A stretch of DNA of 64,000 bases. Source: Silene conica (lineage: Eukaryota; Streptophyta; Magnoliopsida; Caryophyllales; Caryophyllaceae). A program made the position numbers and the translations under genes. Below the pieces are notes generated by a model, which saw only the letters and a program-made list of their open reading frames with translations, did not search any database and was not told where the DNA came from. Below, in pieces: positions 10,555-21,136 of the stretch (within the stretch, counting starts at the first letter, position 1; each line of letters starts with the position of its first letter). The stretch is from NCBI GenBank assembly GCA_029255685.2, contig CM055320.2, positions 42,467,410-42,531,409 of the forward strand. The letters are read 5' to 3'.

Positions 10555-12201
10555 TTAGCCATATCTACTTAAATCGTCCGTGAAAGTGATGAAATACCTA
10601 TAGCCTTCTCGTGCGTTGATCGACATAGGGCCACATACGTCCGTATGTATGAGTCCTAATAGGTCGGCAGCGCGCATTCCAACACCTTTGAAGGAAATAC
10701 GAGTCATCTTACCGATGAGACATGATTCACACGTGCCATATGATTCGAAATCAAAGGGCGATATAGCTCCATTCTGTATGAGCTGTTTTACGCGTTTCTC
10801 ATTTATATGTCCCATACGACAATGCCATAGGTAAGTTTGATCTTTGTCACCTACCTTTAATCTTTTATTATTCACATGTAATATCTCGGTAGTTTGATCT
10901 AAAACATAAATTCCATTCATGGAAACTGCCTTGCCATAAATCATATTGTGTAAGGAGAAAATACAGCTATTATTCTCTATTACAAATGAAAAGCCGAGTT
11001 TGCCAAGTGCAGAAACTGAAATAATGTTTTTGGATAAACTAGGAACATAATAACAGTTATATAAAAATAACTCGAATCCACTTGGAAGTTGGATCACGTA
11101 TGTTCCCTTCGAGACTGCAGCAACACGTGCTCCATTCCCGACACGCAGGTCAACCTCACCCTTGATTAGGGGTTCTTGGTTTCGGAGGCCCTGCACATGA
11201 TTACATAGATGAGAACCACAACCAGTATCAAGTACCCAAGTTCCGCAACAGGAGTGAATAAAAGAAGAAGAAGACATACCAACAGGGGTAACACGGCCTG
11301 CCTTAATGTCCTCGCGATACACGGGGCATGAGCGCCTCCAATGCCCAGTCTTGTGGCAATGGTGACATTCCATGCTTGTATCCTTGCTCTTTGTCTTACC
11401 CTGTGAGTTGCTCGACTCACCTGGCCCACTCTTAGCAAATCCTGGTTTCTTGAACCTGGGCTTACCTACTGCTAGGTCGCCCTGAGCTTTAGCCTTCCCT
11501 TTACCCTTGCCCTTACTGGCGATCATGAGAACATCCTGCTTAATGCTCCCACTTAACTTTAGATCCTTCTCAGTCTGTACGAGAAGGGAGTGGAGCTCAT
11601 GAGGAGTCTTCTTCATGTCGTTCATGTAATAGTTGGCCCTAAAGAGGGCGAACCCATCATGAAGCGAATGAAGCATACGATCAACGATTATGTTCTCACT
11701 GATCTTGCAGTTCAGGGTCTCCAGTTTCTCGATATTCTCAATCATGTTGAGAATATGTGGGCTAACTGCTTGGCCCTTCTGGAGTTTCGCCTCAAAGAAG
11801 CGACAGGTATGCTCATAAGAAACGATTCTCGGAGCCTTGGAGAATTCGTTAGAGAGCGTGGTGAAAATCTTGTTTGCACCATGGGATATGAAGCGTCTTT
11901 GCAAATTTGATTCCATTGCATAGATGAGTACGTTCTTTATCGCACCCGCTTCCATAACGAAATCGCTATGAGCGCGAATTTCGTTGGCTCTAGCTCCAGT
12001 TCCTGGGTGTGCCGGAATGGGCTCAGTTAAAAACTTAAGCTTTCCGTCAGCAATGGCAGCATTCCGTAGTGCTGCCTCCCAGTCAGAGAAGTTTGACCCA
12101 TCATTCCTCAGTCTAGTTGACTGATTCATGGAGTCCATGAAGGCCTTTAGCCAGGATTCACGTGCTAGCTTGGCACTTGGCATTGGGTCTTCACCAGCCA
12201 T
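10555..12201 (-). pseudogene. Copia-1 gag, protease and integrase N-terminal half
   Basis: 548 codons from an ATG that lies downstream of the long leader. The Gag capsid region covers about residues 1-220. A lysine-rich stretch near 230-270 precedes a CCHC zinc knuckle CHHCHKTGHWRRSC (about 279-292), which binds element RNA. The aspartic protease site is WVLDTGCGSHL (about 322-332). The pre-integrase HHCC zinc motif follows (HCRMGH near 460, CESC near 490), then the first integrase catalytic Asp in IHTDVCGPM (about 518-526). The ORF ends at TAA immediately after FTDDLSRYG, in the middle of the integrase core, so this stop is a mutation, not a natural end. Copia lineage not assigned. Confidence 0.93.
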
Positions 12202-13565
12202 TTTAGTTATACAGCAGTTTTAATGAACGTGTTCTACACTGAAAAAGAAGATAAAACAAAACCATATAAGTAACTTATTGTTGTGATTTAAGTCTATATT
12301 AAATTGAATTTAAACTCGTAGACTCATGCATTTATATAATTGATCTCCCTCAAGAATTATATAAACGATCCCAAGACTCAATTTCCGTATATTGATAAGC
12401 CCACAGTTTGGCTAATTCCAATCGTTGGAACTATTGGTCGATAGATTTCCGTAAATCCTATCTATTAGTCCATCTCAGTCACTAGATAGTATCGAGTGAC
12501 CATGATGTTGAGATAAAATAAATCATCTGTTCCCACTTACCCGACGTAGAAGGGGTCATATTATGCCTACCGACGAAGAAGGGATTCATGGGAGGCTGAT
12601 TTATAAAGACTAATCTCAATTTTTGGTTATACGAGGAAGACCCCATCAACTTTTATTTATCCACATTTAAGTGAACTAAAAACTAGCATTTGCGTGAATG
12701 AATTAAATAAAGTGATGGCTTTGCATTTGACATGTGACATCTGTATTGTCACAGAAAACTAACGCGTGACCTCTACATGAGTCAGTTTTCAGGCATGATA
12801 TAGGTGGTTTGGTTTTTAGGCGGAATATGATGCAAACTATTATCGATGAAAGCATAAAGATAAATGCAATAAACGTAAATAAAAGTCCTAGTGTGGCCTA
12901 TCCTACCAAAATAAACATAAAACAACTTGGAATCCACTGTTGGACCCTAGAAGCTTGTCTTGATGTTCCATCTTGGTCCTTGCAGCGGGAGTGAGCATCC
13001 GGTCTCCGTCTTGTCTTTGGTCTTCACAAAATTACTAATTTAAATTACAAAAATAATCCTAGATACATTCTAATTTAAATACAAAAGTAATTACATGGCA
13101 AAAACCCAAAACGGAGATTCAAGATCTCAAAATTACAAGCAAGATCGTGTCCCTTCATTACGGTGACACAATCTTCTAAGGCCACACTAAGTTACAACCG
13201 TTTGCAAAAATTAAATACGTTATTGAAAGCATTCAAGGCATTCACAAGACGATAAATAAAATGCATCAACTAAATAAAATTTATACATGACATAATACTG
13301 TTATTATGATTAATAAATTTATACCAAACCACCTTTTAAGATTAAAATTAAGTGACTATACCGTTTTAATCACCAATTTTAATAAACATATAATCCATTG
13401 TTTTAAACTGTTTTAAAACAATATGTATCAAACGAGGGTGAACCGTTTCACTAAATAATATACTATTTCTGTATACAGTATATTATTTTAAGCCATGTGA
13501 AAATAAGAAAACAAGTTATTTTCGAAAAGGGAGCCCGAAACAAGAGCACTTGACCGAGCAGCAGA

Positions 13566-13621
13566 GGCACTCGATCGAGTGCCAGTGTCACTCGATCGAG
13601 TGCAGCAGGGGCTCGATCGAG
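13566..13621 (+). repeat. CpG palindrome cluster in copia-1 leader, group 1
   Basis: Three copies of ctcgatcgag: a perfect 18-bp palindrome ggcactcgatcgagtgcc (13566-13583), cactcgatcgagtg (13589-13602) and ctcgatcgag (13612-13621), separated by short GC-rich spacers. A degenerate cttgaccgag precedes them near 13549. Confidence 0.9.
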
Positions 13622-13822
13622 TGACTTCTTTAAAACGCAATCGCTGCACTTTAAATCTAAAACGAGTTTATAACTTGGATTTAAAACGTGTAAATCATAA
13701 ATAAACAACAACAAAAGATTCACATATTGCTAAAAATATCGATTAATTAACAATATGCAAATTATAATCGAAAACAAGATCGATTTCTCACTAAAAACTC
13801 ACGCACGGGGCCTGGTACGAGG

Positions 13823-13860
13823 GCACTCGATCGAGTGCAACAGGGACTCGATCGAGTGCC
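13823..13860 (+). repeat. CpG palindrome cluster in copia-1 leader, group 2
   Basis: gcactcgatcgagtgc (13823-13838, perfect palindrome) and actcgatcgagtgcc (13846-13860), about 75 bases from the primer-binding site. Confidence 0.9.
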
Positions 13861-13933
13861 TAGACAGAATGTACGGTTTTCAAAATTTTTAAAAACTTAT
13901 GAAAGACACAATTGTAAAATTTTCATGGCCTAA

Positions 13934-13946
13934 GGCTCTGATACCA
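13934..13946 (-). other. Copia-1 primer-binding site
   Basis: Minus strand tggtatcagagcc, complementary to initiator-Met tRNA, two bases from the LTR edge at 13949. Confidence 0.9.
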
Positions 13947-13948
13947 CT

Positions 13949-14917
13949 TGCGAGGAATAAAACGTGTATTCGCCCTTTAATTGCAGGATTATAATGAAAA
14001 TTACAGTCGTGAATATCGTCATAAGATTAAAAAGCATAAGAAAAGAAGTACAACCTTTAGTCCTCGCGCAAAAGGCTTAAGAACAGGAATTAACACAAAT
14101 TCCCTCCTATAACTTGCACCCAAGACTTAGAATGAGACGAGGCCGCGTGTGCTAGAAATCCTCTCCAACTGCCTTGCAATATTGGGAGAGCTGTTGAGTT
14201 TTAGATGTGAGATCTGAGGTTTTGGGAGAAGAATGCTCTCAAAAACCTAATTTTTACCTTGAGATTATTTGACAGTGCAACAAGAGTAGTCTACATAAAG
14301 AGAAGGACTCTCCTTATGTAGCCTCTTGTTTCGGCCGAAATAGGGTTTGGGTAGGAGTGGGCTTTCCACTCTTACCTTATCCCAATGCGTGATTCGACCC
14401 AATTGCTTAAATATAATTCGCGGGTTTATAGTTATAAATCGTAACATGTTATCAGATATTAATACAGTCGATATATTAATAACGGTCTGATAAAATACGA
14501 TATTGTATAATTGCCCAAATTAATATAACTGTTAAATATAACCGTTTATATTTAATTTACGGATTAATCTTGTAATCCGTATTAGCTAAAATTATTTAAT
14601 CCGTATTAAATAATAATCTCAACATCTTATTGACTAATTTATTAGTCAATACCTCTGACTAACTGTTTAGTCGTATCCGGCAAAATGTGACTGTATTTTC
14701 ATACCTTCACATCTCTCAAACGTGTCCTATAGGTGTGACGTATAGGGACCAGTTGATCACCGCCATCCGTATGACAATAACGTCAAACTTATCTAGCAAG
14801 CCAACCGTTATTGATAAACGTGGATCAACTGGTAATAATACTGAAGTATGCCCTTGTGATCCTTAAAGAGATTTAATAAGTCATTGTACTTAATTGTCAA
14901 GGACACTAGCCCCAACA
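13949..14917 (-). repeat. Copia-1 5' LTR (right copy)
   Basis: 969 bp, near-identical to 6357-7325. Promoter and polyadenylation signals should lie here, but I could not place them with confidence. Confidence 0.95.
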
Positions 14918-14937
14918 GACATGTATGATAGTGATCG

Positions 14938-15336
14938 CGTTAGAACATGCCTTAAGTTGGCCTCTGAGTCTGACGAGTAGAGCGGCTGCACAACGGGGCA
15001 TTTAGGTCGTAACGCCTCACCCAGAGTGCAGACGTTTGATGCTAGGACATGCCTTAAGCTGGCCTCTGAGTTTAGTATCTTGTGATGTAGTGAAGGGACA
15101 TGCCTTAAGCTGGCCTCTGAGTCCTTTACTTTTGGATGCTAGTCTATGCCTTAAGTTGGCCGCTGAGCCTAGTGTCTTGCTGATTGGCAGGTCCATGCCT
15201 TAAGCTGGCCTCTGAGTCCTTGCTTGCTGAATGTTTTGGTAATTAGGTTATGTCTTAAGTTGACCGCTGAACCTTCTTACTTGCTGAATGTTTTGGTATG
15301 TAGGTTATGTCTTAAGTTCACCGCTGAACCTTATAC
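14938..15336 (+). repeat. Hairpin array, units 4-10 (gypsy-B 5' LTR)
   Basis: Continuation of the array cut by copia-1. Arms include cgttaga/tctgacg (14938-14944/14969-14975), gatgctagg/tttagtatc (15038-15046/15071-15079), ggcagg/ccttgct with wobble (15186-15191/15218-15224) and gtatgtaggtt/aaccttatac ending at 15336. Between units 4 and 5 a further pair ctgcac/gtgcag brackets an unrelated spacer. Cores are close to ccttaagctggcctctgag. Confidence 0.7.
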
Positions 15337-15445
15337 TTACTGAATTTGTCTGTTTGCCTAGTGATGGTATCGTATCGGAGGCAGATGTGTTTATGGATGT
15401 TAAGATGTTGTAGTTGTTGAGTCTTATGTTTGACTTTAGTATTGT

Positions 15446-15523
15446 TCATCCAAGGCATTGGATGACTCTTCGATCGGTTTCATAAATAGTTGGACTGAAA
15501 GACCCCCCGACTGGGTAACCAGT
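15446..15523 (+). other. Gypsy-B 5' LTR, ggca hairpin and second GNRA block
   Basis: tcatccaa-ggca-ttggatga (15446-15465) is a perfect eight-pair stem. At 15510-15523 actgg-gtaa-ccagt is a five-pair stem with a GNRA loop. The 3' LTR copies are 21812-21831 and 21876-21889; gypsy-A copies are 22469-22488 and 22535-22546, with compensating base changes. Confidence 0.6.
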
Positions 15524-16073
15524 AGGGAAACCGACTCTCCTTCCTAACGGTTTATTAAGTTGGGTTGAGAGCTATGCATTAGTATCGCATGATAGTTGAG
15601 ACAGTTGATGAGATGTTTATACTTCACATGTGGTTATATGTTGGAGTATTCTGTATTGTTTTATGTGTTACGTGTTGTCACAAAAGGTGGCTAGGAGAAC
15701 TCTAGTCACTCCCCACTGATTGTGGCGTACATGTTTTCATGTATGTAGGTACATGCAGGTTGGAGCGGGGTTCACACGAGAGCTAGCGAGTGTTGATCCT
15801 TCATCATATGACTTATACCCTATCGTTAGCTAGACTCTTAGACTTTTGATACTTTACGTTTTGGTGCCTGTAGGGATGTTCCATCCCAGGCTGTGTATAT
15901 ATTTCATTTCAGTACTTAGAACTGCTACTTATCTATTTTGGTTTATTTCAGTTGCAGTTTCCATTTCAGTTTAAGACTTCTCGCATGTTGTTTACTTTAA
16001 AAGTTTTAATTCCGCTGCATTTTTTATTACTTTTATGTGTTTATATTTCCGCTTTTGCGAGGGGTTTTACAGT

Positions 16074-16085
16074 TGGTATCAGAGC
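16074..16085 (+). other. Gypsy-B primer-binding site
   Basis: tggtatcagagc, complementary to initiator-Met tRNA, two bases after the 5' LTR ends at 16071. Confidence 0.9.
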
Positions 16086-16242
16086 ATAATTGCTCCCGAC
16101 GCACTCATGTGACCCCCAACCTTAACTTGACCAAATAAACAAATAATGAATGAGAGATGGGGTAGATCTAAGGATTTATATTGTAGTCTGTTTGTGCCTT
16201 GTTAAGAATACGTCTAACGGTTTACTCTCTTACGATTGAAGA

Positions 16243-17214
16243 ATGACAGAGCCAACCTATGAAGAGAGTCCTGAGATGCGAGCCCTCATTCAGACTCTTC
16301 GGGATTGCGAAGCTAGGTCATCTACGCCTTCTTCCTCATTGCAAATCTTGGGAAGTAACCAACCTGGAGGATTGGCTTGGATTGTCACCCAGATGTGGAG
16401 GAATGCAGCTAAGACATTCAACGGAGAGACCAGTGCTGCGACCCTCACTGCTTGGTTCTTCGACATGGAAAGGAATTTCATGATTTATGATGTTCGACCT
16501 GAGGATCAGACCCGAGTAGCATCCCAGTTCTTAGTTCGCGAGGCCAGGAGTTGGTGGATGACGATCAGTACCCCTGCTACTCGTGACCCTACTTTCACCT
16601 GGAGTCGTTTCAAGACTCTTCTTGGCATGAGGTTTTACCACAGGGACATCCGCCAGGATAAGATGACCGAGTTCATGAACCTTCGCCAAGGAACCCTTTC
16701 TGTTCAAGCCTTCACCAATCGATTTGAGGAGCTAATTCACTTCGTTCCCCAGCTGGTTAAGAGAGAAGAAGATAAAGCTTACCTGTTTCGGAGCAAGCTT
16801 AATGCTGAGACTAGGAGTGTAGCCAGTGGTGACCCGACTTCTTACTTCCAGAGTTACTACAGTGTCCTGCGAGCGGAGGACCCTTATGAGATCTATTGTG
16901 AGAGAGCTAGAGCTTTCTCTCCTCCTCGACCGCCTTTGCATAGATGCCGAAGCGGGAGACCTCTTAGCCCTCTTGCCTCCTCTCCTCTTGGAAAGAGGAA
17001 GTGTCCCCAGAAGAACAAGAAGTCCCAGGGAGTTAAGACTTCCCAAATCCGGAGCATGAGCCTCCCATCGGACGTTCCCCTCAAGTGCTTCAAGTGCCAC
17101 AAGGATCTCCATCTTGGACGTGACTGCCATGGCAACCCGCACCAATGCTTCACCTGCGAGGGATTTGGACATCGCTCTTTCGAGTGCCGCGTAGGGAATG
17201 GCGCCATCATCTGA
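16243..17214 (+). CDS. Gypsy-B Gag with two CCHC zinc knuckles
   Basis: 323 codons. Residues about 50-215 form a gypsy-type Gag (retrotrans_gag-like) capsid region: NAAKTFNGETSAATLTAWFF, EARSWWMT, WSRFKTLLGMRFYHRDIR, KMTEFMNLRQGTLSVQAFTNRFEEL. A basic, proline-rich linker (225-275) leads to two knuckles, CFKCHKDLHLGRDC (about 282-295) and CFTCEGFGHRSFEC (about 302-315), that should bind element RNA. The start is the first Met after the primer site. A TGA ends the ORF at 17214, but the same frame continues to 17586 with another pair of knuckles, so the TGA may be a mutation. No protease or RT follows. Its partner enzymes must come from elsewhere. Confidence 0.85.
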   Translation: MTEPTYEESPEMRALIQTLRDCEARSSTPSSSLQILGSNQPGGLAWIVTQMWRNAAKTFNGETSAATLTAWFFDMERNFMIYDVRPEDQTRVASQFLVREARSWWMTISTPATRDPTFTWSRFKTLLGMRFYHRDIRQDKMTEFMNLRQGTLSVQAFTNRFEELIHFVPQLVKREEDKAYLFRSKLNAETRSVASGDPTSYFQSYYSVLRAEDPYEIYCERARAFSPPRPPLHRCRSGRPLSPLASSPLGKRKCPQKNKKSQGVKTSQIRSMSLPSDVPLKCFKCHKDLHLGRDCHGNPHQCFTCEGFGHRSFECRVGNGAII

Positions 17215-17253
17215 ACTATCACTATTGACCTTGAGACTTCCAGGGATCGAGAC

Positions 17254-17586
17254 ATGGAACCCTCGACAGAAGCACCCCTGAGATGTTTCAAGTGTCGCGA
17301 AACCCTTCATCCCGGAGCTGACTGTCACGGTAACCCTTATCTTTGCCATGCCTGCAAGAAGCCCGGGCATCGCTTCTTCGAGTGCCCCGAGAGGAATACC
17401 GCTGTTGACAGAGCTGTTACTACTGACCTAGAGGCTGAGGCCAGTGGAGCCAGAGCTGTTCAGGACCAAGCTAAGACTGGAGTTCATCCTGACCCACCGA
17501 CTGGTATGTTCATGCCTACTGTCTTATTTATGGTTGATATACTTGTAACCGTTAAGATCTTAATCTCCTCCCTAGATTCCTGTTAA
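17254..17586 (+). pseudogene. Gypsy-B Gag extension with a duplicated zinc-knuckle pair
   Basis: 110 codons in the same frame as the upstream Gag ORF, beyond its TGA. CFKCRETLHPGADC and CHACKKPGHRFFEC are two more complete CCHC knuckles, aligned with the first pair at an offset of 198 bases (66 codons). The module was therefore duplicated in tandem, and both copies kept their Cys and His ligands. After about residue 85 the sequence loses similarity to anything I recognise. It could be translated by readthrough of the TGA or be dead; the sequence alone cannot decide. Confidence 0.65.
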
Positions 17587-19513
17587 TCTTCTTTGGAATC
17601 TGTCTTCATTTCCTTTCGACTCAACCTGATAACTTGCTTCCCTGAAACACCTTGTGCGGTAACCTACCATAGATGAACTTGGAAACCTCTTGCAATTAGC
17701 TGTAAACCGTGATTTGGAGAGTGTCGTTACTTGGGGAGAAACCTAAAGAGCTTATTGAATATGTTTTGGGTAACCCTAGTGTTGTTATGTTACTAATTTG
17801 AAGAGTAAGTGAATGAGGAGATAATTGTGCTAGGTAGAGTGTCTTACACGACTTTAATGGAACTTAGGTGTGAGAACCTTGCTAAGCTTTGGGTAATTGT
17901 AAGTTTGGAGTATCCATTTGAGGGACTAGAGGAACTTAAAGTAAAGGTTAATTTCGAGGAATATGCTTAAAGTACTGATGTTGCCGGATAAGTGAATGGG
18001 GTAAGTTAATACTGTTTGAGCTTGAGGAACGAGAGTTGTTAGTAACGGTGTGAGAACATTTGAATATTTACCAGGACTGATGGAATTGGCTGGGTGGTCG
18101 ATCTTAAGTTACTTAATGGATCTTAGCATTTGTCCTATTGAGAGACTCAAAGGAAAATTTAGGATGCATCAGCAGTTTGAGAATGAATGATTTGTTGAGA
18201 GATGTAAGTCCAGAAACGCGTTAATGTGAGTATGGTTATTGTGGACTGTGATACAAGTCTAGCAGATGTATCACATGAGTTGAGTAGCCTGAGAGTTTGG
18301 TTGAATCGTCATTTGGGAACTATCTGTGACGAGCTATCTCAACATTTGAGGAATAAATCATTTAAAGGATAATGTTGCTTTAGACTTCGAGGAACCTTGA
18401 GATTCGAATCGTTTTGAGGAACTAGTCATGAAGACCCGTCATAGACGTGCCTGACTTGGAAGTTGTTACCTTAATGAGATCTTGTGTTGAATGCTCATTG
18501 TGATTATAATTTGGGAATTTAAGATATTGAACCTTGCGAAATAGGTTGCTAGGATTGAACGGTCAGAATTTAAGGTTAGAGGATAGTTAATACTATATCT
18601 TGAGTTGAGGATTCATTGTTGTGGTAATAGAGTTTCGATTCAGAGTTTTGGAAACCTTCTTGTTGAGGAATGCCCTGTTTTGTGGATAAGATAGGGGTAA
18701 TAGGAACCGTGAACCCATTGTGAGCATTGAAGTTACTGGAATCGCCTTTTGGGATATACTAGGGATCGTTGGAGGGATGTTTTGATTGTGAATTGAGCGG
18801 TTAGTGCACCCATGTTTGGCAAAGGTTACCGTCTTCTTTAACCTTCGACTTGATTGTTCCGTTCCTTCGACCCTCCTTTTTGTGTCCTTACAGCCGCGAG
18901 GCTTGGAACCCCTAATCCTTCTTATCAAGAATAAGCTCTGCGACTGTTTCCGCGCTCTCGAACATCTGTTTTGGAACTTGATTCCCAATTGTTGGCTTTA
19001 AATCCATTGTTTTTGGAAAAAGCTTAATTGTTTTAAAAAGTTGAAACCGCTTTCTCTTCCGTTAGAAGTAACTTTTAGTTATGGTTACCGTGGTACTCTT
19101 CAAAAATTTGAGAAATAAAGGTTAATTTGGAAGAAAACTTGATTTTGAAGAACAGGATATTTTACAATTTGACAGACTTCAGCGTTGATTGCCACTAGAA
19201 CGAGTTATTGGAGACGTCTGATAACCCGTACTGTGCCCATCGACACCGAATCGACCTAAATTTCGAATTTTGGCTGATTTAGTTTTGGGACTTGTCTTAG
19301 ATCTGGAATGATGGACTCTTGAATACGTAACGAGAATCCCGACATCCATTGACAAGACTTGTGCCTTGAAACCTTTTATTGCTTGAAACCTTTCTGCAAG
19401 ATAAAGTTTTGGGTTATCATAACCCGCTTGATATATTTTGAAAGTTAGAGTTATTTTTATATTTACTTCTACCTTCGAGTTTCGAGGACGAAACTTTTTG
19501 AAGATTGGGTGAT
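17587..19513 (+). other. Gypsy-B non-coding internal region
   Basis: About 1.9 kb with no recognisable pol domain; ORFs near 18593-19001 have no motif. The last 50 bases contain tttcg-agga-cgaaa (near 19480-19493), a short hairpin that also resembles the codons at the end of chromovirus pol, followed by gaagattgggtgat as the likely polypurine tract before the 3' LTR. Confidence 0.6.
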
Positions 19514-20472
19514 TGTAACATCCCGTATTTTCGTAAAATCTAATTTAAGCGTTTTAAATTATTTTAAGTAATAAGATAATAATTTAGTAATTTATTTCGA
19601 AAGACTCTAATTTAATAAGTAAGATCCGTCTTAAGAACCTCCAGTCCTTAAGACGAATACAACTTGGCATTGTTTAAAGGCCCGACTTAAATAACCGCTT
19701 CTAAAATCCGTAACCATTTAAGCAAGACGGAAAGGACACCTCATTGTACCCTACATATTAATATGTCGACATCCTTCATCCTCAACATTTCATTTTTCAC
19801 AGTAAACTCCATTTCTCCTAAAACCTCCATAAACCTCTCCTTCTTTTGTGAAATTCTCCTTCATCCGTTCTTCAAATCGCAAAAGTAAGTACGTTTTCGG
19901 AATCCTCGTTCGATTTCCTAGTCATCCATCACTTTCGTTTCCCATTTCGTCGACCTTGAAAAACGGGCTGTTTTCTCTTAAATCCGTTTTAAGTGCTTAA
20001 AATCCGTTTCTATGCTTGTAGGTGTTGGCTTAGAGGATCCAGAGACCGATAGCTACGTTGTTGAAGACGATCTTTAGCCGGATAAGCTTGAGAGGTGACG
20101 ATAATGAGATAACTCGGCCTTTATGTGTATATTAGCATGTTTGTTGTGATTCTTGTGTTGATTTCCGTTTTTGTTGATTTACATTGATTAAAGGACTTAG
20201 TAATATGTTTAGGGTGTTTGCTATGTGAAGATTTCATGCTTTTAAGTGTTGTTATATGTTCGTAAGCATATTTGCAGTTTTTCTCATTTTGCGACGGATA
20301 CTCATGGAATTCATTTGAGGATTGTTATGGGAATTAATTGCTGGTAGATAAGTCGTATTTGATGATTAGGAATGTTGGGGATACATCATATGTAACAATA
20401 TTGAAGTGGTAGATCGAATTGTGGTAATTTCTTATGGTCTGAAAATCACGTTTTTTGTGCACAGGCTCTCTG

Positions 20473-20840
20473 AGCCGGTCGACCGGCTGAGAGCGTGTCT
20501 TTGTGTTTTTCGAAATTTTTGAGAAAAAGGCTTTGAACTGCCAGCCGGCCGACCGGCTGCCTGCCGACCGGCTGGTAGTCCCTTTGTGTCCTGTTTGTCT
20601 TGCGTAAACCATAGATAGATGGGAGCCCAGCCGGCAGACCGGCCGCCTGCCAGCGGGCTGGGAGTGCATATGGGGATGGATACGAATTTTAGTAAAGGCT
20701 AGGGAATGGGGTTCCCAGCCGGCCGACCGGCTGCCTGCCGACCGGCTGGGAGTCCTTTGTGGTGTTTCTCGCTTTTGGGAAAAGAAGTGTGGGCTGAGGG
20801 ATCACCAGCCGGCCGACGGCTGCCTGCCGACCGGCTGGGG
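20473..20840 (+). repeat. CpG-rich palindrome cluster in gypsy-B 3' LTR
   Basis: Counterpart of 5536-5912. The first block is a single 16-bp palindrome agccggtcgaccggct (20473-20488), where the 5' LTR has a 35-base double version. The block at 20715-20748 is longer than its 5' partner by a ctgcctgccgaccgg unit. One block (near 20814) has lost a C. Confidence 0.8.
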
Positions 20841-21136
20841 ACCCCTGTAGGCTATTTTGAGTTTTTGAAATTTAATCGTAACTTTCAAATGGTTGATCGG
20901 TTTTGACTGAAACTCGTTTTGTATACCTTTGACATGTATTTGAGGTCCCCGGAGGATGGGCAATACCATATTGGGTTCGGGAATGGAGTGAGGATAGAGA
21001 CCCCCCCGGCCGGGCAACCGGAAGGGAGACCGGCTCTCCCTCAACTTAGTTCCCGGGATCAATTAAGTGTTGATTAGAGGTTAAGAAAAATAGAACTATA
21101 GCTTAGTTCATAGACTTGGATAAAATTGTATTGATG

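Larger units (their letters stand above)
12202..13933 (-). other. Copia-1 leader (5' untranslated region)
   Basis: About 1.7 kb between primer site and gag, long for a copia element. ORFs inside are short and unrecognised. It carries the ctcgatcgag palindrome clusters (13566-13621 and 13823-13860). Confidence 0.7.
6357..14917 (-). mobile_element. Copia-1: nearly complete Ty1/copia retrotransposon
   Basis: Both LTRs are 969 bp (6357-7325 and 13949-14917) with TG...CA ends. A perfect 5-bp TSD gacat is at 6352-6356 and 14918-14922, inside the gypsy-B 5' LTR. Order on the minus strand is LTR, primer site (13934-13946), long leader, gag-protease-integrase-RT-RNase H in one frame (12201 to 8188), 3' untranslated region, polypurine tract, LTR. 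The copia domain order (integrase before RT) is clear. Few LTR differences were seen, so this is among the youngest insertions here. Two in-frame stops should block full polyprotein synthesis. Confidence 0.95.
4577..16071 (+). repeat. Gypsy-B 5' LTR, split by copia-1
   Basis: It starts tgtaacatcccg and ends gcgaggggttttaca. Without copia-1 (6357-14917 plus one TSD copy) it is about 2.93 kb, matching the 3' LTR at 19514-22437. It holds CpG-rich palindromes (5536-5912), a GNRA block (6078-6108), hairpin units 1-3 (6205-6355) and 4-10 (14938-15336), a ggca-loop hairpin (15446-15465) and a second GNRA block (15510-15523). ORFs rich in Gly-Arg-Pro around 5509-6130 only translate the palindromes. 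Confidence 0.85.

Noticed and set aside
16732..17370. Long reverse-strand ORFs (212 and 132 codons)
   Set aside because: Shadows of the gypsy-B Gag frame on the opposite strand.
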